A DNA stretch of 14,808 nucleotides from Thalassiosira profunda (Eukaryota; Bacillariophyta; Thalassiosirophyceae; Thalassiosirales; Thalassiosiraceae), in assembly GCA_036939355.1 (NCBI GenBank), contig JALLAP010000767.1, positions 1 through 14,808 of the forward strand, read 5' to 3'. The first letter of the stretch is position 1. Each line of letters begins with the position of its first letter. The position numbers and the translations under genes were made by a program. The notes below the pieces were generated by a model that worked only from the letters and a program-made list of their open reading frames with translations, had not been told where the DNA came from and searched no databases. Shown piece by piece: positions 1 through 6,953 of the stretch.

Positions 1-1690
1 TGCTCTCCATCAATTCCCTCTTCCGCGCCTCCGTCTCCGAATCCAACACCACCATATCGCCACGCGCGGGCAGCACCACCCGGAACCGATCGATATAGCT
101 GTTGATCAGCGACGACGCCGACGACATTTGGCGCGGGCGGGAGGCGGAGGTGGCAAGGTAGCCCTGGTAATCCAGCCGGGGGCCCTGCGGCGCGACGGGA
201 GAGGGACCCGCACCCTCGTCATCGTCGGAGTCGCCTTCCGTTGGAGCCGCGCTTTCCAGAGGAAGGGTGTGCCCCGAGCAGCAAATGCCGCGTTGCGGAA
301 ATACGTAGGTCACGCTTCCAAAGGTGTGGCCGGGGGTGTAGACAGCCAATAGACGGTGCTTTTCTTCCCTCTGTCGCATTGCTTCTGGAGAGTACAGCGA
401 ATCACTGTCGTCGTCTTCGTTTTCGCTACCAGCGTCCATATCATCTTCAACGCGGTCGTCCGGCGGAAGCTCGCCGTTATTGAGCACCTGCGTTTTGGTA
501 TCGTCGTCCCACTCCTCGACTTGCAGCGGCCGGCCCGTTTCCAGAAACTTCCCGCACTGACGACCGGCATCCTCCGACTCGCCGCCTTCTTCGTCCCATC
601 CCCAAGGACCGTAGCCATCCAATACCTGCGTCACCTCCTCTCGACACTCCCGTGGGATGTCCAAACGATACATGACCACCTCTGCGTCTGGGAAGGCCTC
701 CTTCCACTTCTTCAAGTCGGATTGGCGCGTCACGTACACCCCTGGAGAGGAATCGTAGTGGAGGCACTGCTGGTTTGTAACGAGGATGGCATCCAGCGAG
801 GCCTTTATCTCGCCGGAATCGGTGGCATTGCGCTCCGGATCCATAAACGATCGCACCTCTTCCGCCAGCCCATCCGAATAGGGGGGCACGTCGATCATAG
901 CAAACGACTCAGTGTCGCCCTCGTTCGTCTCGCCCAGCGACACGAGCCACCGCACCGGCTCCTCTCCCGCGTTGCCCAGAGTCGAAATAGTATCTATCCT
1001 TGCCACGCCCTGATGACTCGTACCGTCCTTTTGGTCATCGTCCTCCGGTGCCTCCTGGAAGCCAATCGGAAACCCCTCGTCGTCGTATTGAAACTCCACC
1101 GCTCCCTTTTCCTGTAGACCCACCAGTATCGGGGTCAACGTCGTCTCGAAGCGTTCGCGGTTGTCCGGGCCTTCGTTTTCCAGTTGGTCGGCGAGGGAGT
1201 AGCCCGTTTTGGGGATGTTGTAAGCGTAGTCTTGCTCACCGCCGCCGTCCTCTTCATGTGGTTTGATGGCTTCGGAATCGGCTTGGGAGGGAGTGAGGGA
1301 TTTGGCCGATATCTCCAATGGTTTCTTCGTCGACTGTTGTTTCTTCCGCGTCTTCCGAGTAGCTTTGGTTTTGCGCGTTGCCTTCGCAGATGATTTGGCG
1401 CTCGCTCCTTTGGCGGCTTCCCCTCCCTTCAAGGAATCGCCCGCTCCATCATCGCCCGATGTCTCGGCCCACAACAATGTTCTCCACCTCAGTGTGCACC
1501 GATCTTGCTCTATGATATATCTATTTGCAGACGATGGAATCGCTGTTGGTGCTCCGTTTCTGGGCGAGATGACAAACGCCGACGCTCCCCGCAGAGGCGG
1601 TGAGTGCGCCAACGCCAGCGCTGCAAGGAGTTTCATTGACAGCGAGGACATTGAAGGTGTTGGGGAAGGTGCATCGAGCCGCCGTCTCAT
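1..1690 (-). CDS. Plastid-targeted metallo-beta-lactamase-fold protein, likely metal-site degenerate (3' end beyond window)
   Basis: The minus-strand frame is open for 563 codons from the ATG at 1690 to the left edge, with an in-frame stop a short way upstream of that ATG. ATG 1690 has G at -3; in-frame ATGs at 1651 and 1636 have weaker context but would give a more compact signal peptide. Residues 1-40 form a signal peptide ending in ASAF (36-39). A Lys/Arg/Thr-rich tract lies at about 105-123, and acidic linkers at about 240-250, 385-395 and 420-440. The metallo-beta-lactamase resemblance is in the C-terminal half: a beta strand then VTNQQCLHYD (304-313) where HxHxDH is expected, a KWKEAFPDA helix-strand pair, YTPGHTFGSV (451-460), CCSGHTL (470-476) where TGD is normal, and VLPARGD (539-545) near the C-terminal side. 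The closest type I recall is the plant/cyanobacterial plastid MBL-like proteins, by overall pattern only. Only the His of TPGHT is kept, so hydrolase activity is doubtful. It is divergent from ORC4. Confidence 0.82.
   Translation of the reverse strand, partial: MRRRLDAPSPTPSMSSLSMKLLAALALAHSPPLRGASAFVISPRNGAPTAIPSSANRYIIEQDRCTLRWRTLLWAETSGDDGAGDSLKGGEAAKGASAKSSAKATRKTKATRKTRKKQQSTKKPLEISAKSLTPSQADSEAIKPHEEDGGGEQDYAYNIPKTGYSLADQLENEGPDNRERFETTLTPILVGLQEKGAVEFQYDDEGFPIGFQEAPEDDDQKDGTSHQGVARIDTISTLGNAGEEPVRWLVSLGETNEGDTESFAMIDVPPYSDGLAEEVRSFMDPERNATDSGEIKASLDAILVTNQQCLHYDSSPGVYVTRQSDLKKWKEAFPDAEVVMYRLDIPRECREEVTQVLDGYGPWGWDEEGGESEDAGRQCGKFLETGRPLQVEEWDDDTKTQVLNNGELPPDDRVEDDMDAGSENEDDDSDSLYSPEAMRQREEKHRLLAVYTPGHTFGSVTYVFPQRGICCSGHTLPLESAAPTEGDSDDDEGAGPSPVAPQGPRLDYQGYLATSASRPRQMSSASSLINSYIDRFRVVLPARGDMVVLDSETEARKRELMES
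1574..1690 (-). other. Bipartite plastid-targeting presequence with ASAF motif
   Basis: The encoded N-terminus contains KLLAALALA (residues 20-28), a hydrophobic core, followed by small and polar residues and the ASAF motif with cleavage expected before Phe39. The next 20 or so residues are rich in Ser, Pro, Ala and Arg and lack acidic residues, as in a transit peptide. In heterokont algae this order takes proteins through the ER to the complex plastid, where an aromatic residue at +1 is needed for stromal import. Starting at Met19 would give an exactly 20-residue signal peptide. Confidence 0.78.
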
Positions 1691-2031
1691 CGCAGCGAGT
1701 GGAAGATTCTGAATTGCAATGGCACCGCAGCGTCCTACGCCTACGCGGCGACGACAGATAGCGGCCCGTTCGGTCGATCAGTCGGCGTGGCGGCGTCGGG
1801 GCGGGGCGGAGGATTTGGAGTGCTTTGATTTTTTGATGGAAAATGAGTGGCGGGTCGGTGGCGCGGGAGGTATCCTTCCTTCTCGCCTTCCCTCGCTTCC
1901 ACAGATCGCTCGGCCTTGCCTCCCGCCTCCCGTCAGCGTCCGCCCTTGCCACTTGCCACGGCCGGCAGCGACCGAAGCGGCGGCGGCGCGGCAGCTGTCC
2001 GGTGTCATTTGCAACTCATCCATATCTTGCG
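1691..2031. promoter_or_regulatory. Divergent intergenic region, presumed bidirectional promoter
   Basis: This 341-bp stretch lies between the start codons of the plastid gene (leftward) and ORC4 (rightward), so both promoters and 5' UTRs should be here. It holds an A/T-rich patch with a T run at about 1825-1845, and then a pyrimidine-rich stretch at about 1870-1905 that could be an initiator or 5' leader of ORC4. I see no convincing TATA box. The plus-strand reading frame is open back to an ATG at 1843, so part of the region could be ORC4 coding if that start is used. Confidence 0.45.
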
Positions 2032-4992
2032 ATGGAGTGGATCAAAAATACCTTCTTGGGGTCGCAGGACCCCCCGTCGTCTGGCGATTCCTCGTCGTCC
2101 GAGGAGGAAAAGGAGGATGCTCGCCCCTCGGTACAGTTCGAGGTGGTCGACGAGCCGTCGGTGGCGTCCAGCAACAATGGACGGGCGGCCGCGACCGACA
2201 GTTTGGCATATTTTACGCAGCCGGATGCATCGCTGCCTACCACTCAGGCCGGGGGTGATAGTGGCAGCAGCGAAGATGGGGAGGGTGCTGCAGAGGAGCC
2301 AGAGCAACAGCAGCAACAAGGGCAGGAAATGCTCACGCCGCCGCCGCATCAACCGAAGAGGGGACGGGGCAGTCGGGGGCGGGCGCGGAGGCAGGATGGC
2401 GGCGCGTTAACCCAGCTTCTTCCTTCGCCGGAGGGAAGGCAGCATGCCTCCACTGTGAAGAAGAAGGGTGCACCAAACGCGGATGAAGGAGCACAGCTGC
2501 AAGTGGAAGAACAGACGTACCCATCATTATCGCAGGCGGCGGTGGCGTCCCCACTGAGGTCGCCGTCGCCATTGATGACGACGCAGATGCAACAATCGCC
2601 TGCGGGTGATTCCGACGACGAGATTATGGAGAGCACGTCCCCTGACTTTGGGGCAAAGGAATCCGCAAATGCAAAGGAGGGCGGGCTTGCTGCCAAATCT
2701 CCAATGAGGGATGAAAAAGAGTCGATGGAATTGGAACAGCCAGAGGAGGACATGGATTTTGGACAGACTGAGCCAAAAATAGGGGACGATGTCGACGACG
2801 AGAGACAGCGTCGAAAACAGCGGCTTGTGCATCGGATGGAGATGAAGAAGCAGGCCATCTACCGATCCTTGCTGCACCTCAGTGACAACTCCTACTCCTT
2901 CGTCTACGACGAACCGAGCGGAGACCAAAATACCACGTCTATGAACGGTGATGACGAGCCGGGCTTGCCGTTCATCGGGCCGGGGCTGAAAGAGCAATAC
3001 AAGGACCTGCGGCTGCTGTTGGCCAAGGGGTTGCTGGGGTACACCGACAAAGACGACGATGCACCCATAAGCAGTGGAAGTGACAAAAGCGGCGCCAACC
3101 CTTTGCTTCCCAAAATCAAAGCCAACGTCTCCGCCGTGCTGATGGGCCCTCGCGGGCAGGGGAAGACGCTGGTGTTGGAACGATGTCTCGCGAGCCTGTC
3201 GCGGCTGGCGGGGAAGCGGAAGGAGCGCGTGTTGGAACGAATGATGGAGGAGGATCCGGAGCGCGCCGACGAACTGTACAGCCAGGCTTCCTTTCGGGTG
3301 GTGCGGCTGAACGGCTTGCTGTACCAGGGGGATAGCGTCGTGGCGTGCACGAGAGAAATTGCGAGGCAGATCGGGGTCATGTCGCGGGAGGAGCGCAAAA
3401 GAACGCGGAAGATAATGAAGCAGATGGGAATGAAGCGCCGCCGGTCCAAGGCGCAAGCGGAGCTGGAAACGCCAAAGCAGGCAAACAAGAAGCGGAAGAA
3501 GGACCGGAGCGCCAAGAGGAGCAGCGAGAAGACGCCTAATATCCCGCCGTCGCCCAGTCAAACACAAACGCCGGACGATCGTGGCACTGGAAGCGACGCA
3601 TTGCGAATCCGTCAGTCCGGTTTCAACACCTACATCGCCCTCCTCGACGAGGTCCTTCGTACGGCCCGCGTCGACGGCATCCCCATCCTCATCGTGTTGG
3701 AAGAGCTGGACACCTTCCTCGCCGGGGGACGGTCGCAAACCGACCAGCAAGACGAGGGGAACGACGCGCGGCAGCTGCTGTTGTATCACCTGCTCGATCG
3801 CGTCGCCGACCACAAATTCTTGGTCAGCCTGGTGGGCATGACAACCGATCTCTCGGCCGTGTCCAAGTTGGAGAAGCGGGTGCAGAGCCGCGCGGAGGGG
3901 ACGACGAAGATCGTCTACTTTGGCCACGACAGCGAATACGACGGATTGGTGCAGAGCTTGCTGGGGAAATTCTATATTCCGCCCGATGCCGAGGAAGCTG
4001 CATTGGAAGAGGAAGATGAGTGCACGGAACAGCAAGCGATGCTTGACATCCGTGGCGATGTCGAAGCCATTCTCCGGGGTGGCCAAAAGGATGGAAGTCG
4101 AGCAAATTTGGATAGTGGCAGTGAAATCAACGACTTTGCACTTGTCCGAAGCGTGCTGCATCGCAATTACGAGCTTGTCGGCTCGGACATGCGGTGGGTG
4201 TGTCGAGTGTTCGATGTGGCACTGGGCCTCTTGGCCTCGGACATTGACGAGCACATCTATCGTTGCATGGAAGACGAAGGGGGTGATTCGGATGCGCAAA
4301 ACGAGGAGGATCCCATCCCAAAGCTGGGTCCCAGCCATGTGGCGCAGGCCCTCGTCACAATGAGCGCATCTCTGGAAGATCCTTCCTCTAGCTCGGTTGG
4401 CCGGGGCCTCCCTACCCAGAGTGCACTCGAGCTCATTCGGTGGGGACAGCTGTTGGGAGACCCGAAGCATTATTCGTGCCTTCTTGGGACCCATCCGCGC
4501 TTGGTGGCATTGCTGGATCTTTCGGGGCCACAGGTCGCTCTTCTTTTGGCCGCGAGGCGTGTCGCTGCGAGGGATGATACTCGAGCCAGCGCCGAGGACG
4601 AAGTGGAGAACCAACGTGCAAAACAGTCTGAGGGGAAAGCAGCGACGGCAATGTTGCTTCCACTGACATATCGTCGCATCCAAGAAGAGTACACAACTTC
4701 GTTTGTTGCATCTGGTCGGTACACCATCAGCTCCGATCGCTATCCTGCCCACGTGCTGTATCGGTCTTGCACGGACCTAATGGAAATGGATATTCTTCGC
4801 TTGAAGAAGGAGCGCTGTCGCGGAGGCGTCTTGCAATATGGACCAAACGACGCCTTGGCGGCGGGGACAAACGTATCCGACTTCCCATTGCACGTCAACC
4901 TTGACTGGGAGATTGAATTCATGGGCGCTCTGAAAGCAGGGCTTCTGCAATGCTCCACGGCGCTTAGAGAGTGGGGGATGAGGATGAACTGA
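2032..4992 (+). CDS. ORC4: Origin recognition complex subunit 4 (ORC4)
   Basis: Nuclear AAA+ subunit of the complex that marks replication origins and loads MCM with CDC6 and CDT1. Single exon, 986 aa from ATG 2032 (G at -3 and G at +4); an in-frame ATG at 1843 would add 63 residues. Residues 1-310 are low-complexity: Ser/Asp/Glu-rich, a short Gln run, a basic PKRGRGSRGRARRQ patch (108-121), and SPLR (173-176) and SPMR (223-226), both full CDK consensus. The AAA+ core starts near residue 315. It has Walker A GPRGQGKT (372-379), Walker B-like ILIVLEELD (552-560), a sensor-1-like VGMTTDL, and LEKRVQSR (613-620), the most telling ORC4 signature, which carries the Arg finger region in animal ORC4. 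A Lys/Arg-rich insertion at about 455-520 separates Walker A and B. Residues 790-986 fit the winged-helix domain. At 986 aa it is more than twice the length of human ORC4 (436 aa), owing to the N-terminus and insertions. It is convergent with the transporter gene, 93 bp apart. Confidence 0.92.
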   Translation: MEWIKNTFLGSQDPPSSGDSSSSEEEKEDARPSVQFEVVDEPSVASSNNGRAAATDSLAYFTQPDASLPTTQAGGDSGSSEDGEGAAEEPEQQQQQGQEMLTPPPHQPKRGRGSRGRARRQDGGALTQLLPSPEGRQHASTVKKKGAPNADEGAQLQVEEQTYPSLSQAAVASPLRSPSPLMTTQMQQSPAGDSDDEIMESTSPDFGAKESANAKEGGLAAKSPMRDEKESMELEQPEEDMDFGQTEPKIGDDVDDERQRRKQRLVHRMEMKKQAIYRSLLHLSDNSYSFVYDEPSGDQNTTSMNGDDEPGLPFIGPGLKEQYKDLRLLLAKGLLGYTDKDDDAPISSGSDKSGANPLLPKIKANVSAVLMGPRGQGKTLVLERCLASLSRLAGKRKERVLERMMEEDPERADELYSQASFRVVRLNGLLYQGDSVVACTREIARQIGVMSREERKRTRKIMKQMGMKRRRSKAQAELETPKQANKKRKKDRSAKRSSEKTPNIPPSPSQTQTPDDRGTGSDALRIRQSGFNTYIALLDEVLRTARVDGIPILIVLEELDTFLAGGRSQTDQQDEGNDARQLLLYHLLDRVADHKFLVSLVGMTTDLSAVSKLEKRVQSRAEGTTKIVYFGHDSEYDGLVQSLLGKFYIPPDAEEAALEEEDECTEQQAMLDIRGDVEAILRGGQKDGSRANLDSGSEINDFALVRSVLHRNYELVGSDMRWVCRVFDVALGLLASDIDEHIYRCMEDEGGDSDAQNEEDPIPKLGPSHVAQALVTMSASLEDPSSSSVGRGLPTQSALELIRWGQLLGDPKHYSCLLGTHPRLVALLDLSGPQVALLLAARRVAARDDTRASAEDEVENQRAKQSEGKAATAMLLPLTYRRIQEEYTTSFVASGRYTISSDRYPAHVLYRSCTDLMEMDILRLKKERCRGGVLQYGPNDALAAGTNVSDFPLHVNLDWEIEFMGALKAGLLQCSTALREWGMRMN

Positions 4993-5085
4993 GCAGCATC
5001 GCGGTGTTAACCAACTCAAGTAAACTGAATAAGTATATTGAGCTTCATATGTGTACAGGTCCCAACATCCAACCACTTTGTACAA

Positions 5086-6750
5086 TCATTCCCCGTCGGC
5101 CATGCTCCTACGTAACGGAGCGTTGAATGACCGGTAAAACCAATATGTCACAATCGACAGCGCCATCATGAAGATGACGTCGCCCCGTATATCGCTGGCC
5201 AACAAGTTCACGTTGGGAAAGATGTCGTAATCCAACTTGGCCGCCCTTCCGGCCACCGGAACGAACAACGCCGAGCAAAAGTTGCCTCCAAACTGCTGCA
5301 CTGATTCAACTGCCGTTTCGTCTCCTGGATAGGTAACGTCCACTGCCAGCTCCGCATTGATGGGCTGTACCGGGCCGACGAAAAAGCCCAACAGAAACAG
5401 CGATATTACGAGCAACACCGGTTCCTTCCCTACCTTGTGGTCCGTCAAACCCAGCGGAAGGAGGAATACCAGGGAAAGCAGTATGCACGCCTTCGTCACT
5501 CTCTTGTACTCTTTTGTTCGGTCCACGTACTTCCCCAAAACCACCCCCCCAAGGACGATGGCCATCTCAAATCCCGCCCCCGCCCAGGCAATGGCCCGTC
5601 GATCCGTCACTCCACCACGTTCCATCACCTCGTCAATGAAAGCCCCGACCACGTTGGTAATTGCTATTGAACATATAAACGCCGCGAGCGGTCGCGCAAA
5701 GCCGGGGGTGGAGAAGAACGTCCGCACCGATACATGAAACGGCGGCTCGTGATTCTGCCCCTTTTGCAGCTTTTCCATCTCCGACGCCGAGGGGGGCACC
5801 GGCGGCAGGTTTTGGAACTGTAGAAACGTCCCAATGGACAGTATTGTCGACAGGACGGCGATGAGGGCGAAGTATCGCATCAGGCCCTCGTTCGCAGCAT
5901 CGCTGTCATCACTCGCATCGTCCCCCACCATACTTCCTGCAACGATAAAAGCCACTGCAATGCCCACCTGATTGAAGTTTAGTGCCACCGCCGACGAGGT
6001 GGCTCTCTCATTGCTTGCAAACCACTGCGCCGACAACAGCGGCGGGGTGCACTGAAAAAATGGTTGCGCCATCCCCACCAACAATGTGCCTGTCACGAGT
6101 ATTGGGTAGGGCGGCAGTCCAAACAGAGGCACGCCGAATACCTCCGCCTCCAACCACTCAGCATGCTTTTCTTTTATTCCCAGCATGTCAAATAATACCG
6201 GCACGATGCCCAATCCGCACCGGAGCCAGCATCCTATTGCCATCACTAATGAGGATGCCTTAGTGCACCGTTGTAGCCCAAATCTTGCCACGGCATCGGT
6301 GACCGCGAGGCAGCTCGCCACATTCATGAAGAGGAACTTGTCAATCAGCCCCTCGGACGTTTTTCCCGGATATGCCTCCTCGAAGACATCCGGGATGCTC
6401 GCGGTGGAGAAGCACACCCAATCGCTCACGAGGGCGAGGGTCGATAAATATCCGAGTTGCACCCAGCGCTGTGGGTATGTGCGGGGGAATAAATGGTCAT
6501 CCGACGACCCCCCTTCCACGCCGTCGAAGCCCGCCTGTTGGGGACCGAGGAGCCGGCCGCGGTCGTCGTTGTCGGCGAAGGACTCGTCGGATTTGTCGGA
6601 CGGCCAGCCGAGCTGTTTTCTTACGGGTTGCAATTCGATGTCTCCCCCGTGGCCAGGACTACCGACAGTTTGTGGCTCATGGGCGCCCGGCGACTCATCG
6701 TCTTGCAAGTCGCTCTCCAGCCGGACGTAGCGGTGTTGGGACGGGGCCAT
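5086..6750 (-). CDS. SLC49/FLVCR-type major facilitator transporter
   Basis: A complete 554-aa integral membrane protein, single exon, with start ATG 6750 in strong context (G at -3, G at +4). Residues 1-95 are a hydrophilic, acidic cytosolic tail. About 12 membrane segments follow (near 97-118, 137-157, 165-185, 213-232, 250-272, 288-311, 353-375, 389-407, 420-437, 444-462, 475-497 and 524-541), with a central loop at about 312-350. Family-specific features are RFGLQRCTKAS then GCWLR after TM2, AQPFFQCTPPLLSAQWF, NERATSSAVALNFNQVGIA before and in TM5, and an MFS motif A (GKYVDRTK, 406-413) in the second half. These resemble FLVCR and SLC49A3/A4, which move choline/ethanolamine, heme or vitamin B6 in animals; the substrate here cannot be told. 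An acidic dileucine motif, DRGRLL (63-68), suggests endosomal, lysosomal or vacuolar sorting. It could instead be a stramenopile-specific MFS branch with another substrate. Confidence 0.85.
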   Translation of the reverse strand: MAPSQHRYVRLESDLQDDESPGAHEPQTVGSPGHGGDIELQPVRKQLGWPSDKSDESFADNDDRGRLLGPQQAGFDGVEGGSSDDHLFPRTYPQRWVQLGYLSTLALVSDWVCFSTASIPDVFEEAYPGKTSEGLIDKFLFMNVASCLAVTDAVARFGLQRCTKASSLVMAIGCWLRCGLGIVPVLFDMLGIKEKHAEWLEAEVFGVPLFGLPPYPILVTGTLLVGMAQPFFQCTPPLLSAQWFASNERATSSAVALNFNQVGIAVAFIVAGSMVGDDASDDSDAANEGLMRYFALIAVLSTILSIGTFLQFQNLPPVPPSASEMEKLQKGQNHEPPFHVSVRTFFSTPGFARPLAAFICSIAITNVVGAFIDEVMERGGVTDRRAIAWAGAGFEMAIVLGGVVLGKYVDRTKEYKRVTKACILLSLVFLLPLGLTDHKVGKEPVLLVISLFLLGFFVGPVQPINAELAVDVTYPGDETAVESVQQFGGNFCSALFVPVAGRAAKLDYDIFPNVNLLASDIRGDVIFMMALSIVTYWFYRSFNAPLRRSMADGE

Positions 6751-6953
6751 GGCGTCGCGGGGGTGGGGCGGGCCGTCCTGCAGATGGGCTGGGGGCTGGT
6801 GGCTGGTGGTTTAGGTGCAGAGGTAGCGCAGTGCAAAGTGATGCAAAGAAACATGAATGCGAGGCTAGAGCAAGCCAAAAGATCAATAAGCCCTATCTAT
6901 CTCAATTTCAGCTATGCTATCTCGCTCAGCAACAGTCGCCTCAGCTGTCTCAG
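6751..6953 (-). promoter_or_regulatory. Tandem spacer: 3' end of the large membrane protein gene and promoter/5' UTR of the SLC49-type gene
   Basis: Only 203 bp separate the stop of the upstream minus-strand gene from the ATG of the transporter, so terminator, promoter and 5' leader must be compressed here. Read on the minus strand, the half next to the transporter start is C-rich and the half next to the upstream stop is more A/T-rich. ATGs on the minus strand at 6886, 6878 and 6870 lie upstream of the transporter start and open frames that overlap it, so transcription probably starts downstream of them, or they act as upstream ORFs. No canonical AATAAA signal was seen. Confidence 0.4.

Noticed and set aside
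356..1117. A 253-codon plus-strand open frame.
   Set aside because: It lies wholly antisense to the plastid MBL-like gene, whose minus-strand frame is open for 563 codons with a targeting signal and fold motifs. The plus-strand product shows no recognisable domain.
1855..1872. E2F-like GC-rich element (GGCGCGGGA) upstream of ORC4.
   Set aside because: E2F control of replication genes makes it tempting, but the match is partial and such GC-rich words are common in this region, so it is not reported as a site.
1719..2258. A 179-codon plus-strand frame crossing the divergent intergenic region.
   Set aside because: It overlaps the start of ORC4 in a different frame and its product is low-complexity Arg/Pro/Gly with no domain.
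2527..4752. A 741-codon minus-strand open frame across ORC4.
   Set aside because: Antisense shadow of ORC4; the product is His/Arg/Leu-rich with no domain, while the plus strand carries Walker A, Walker B-like and ORC4 signature motifs.
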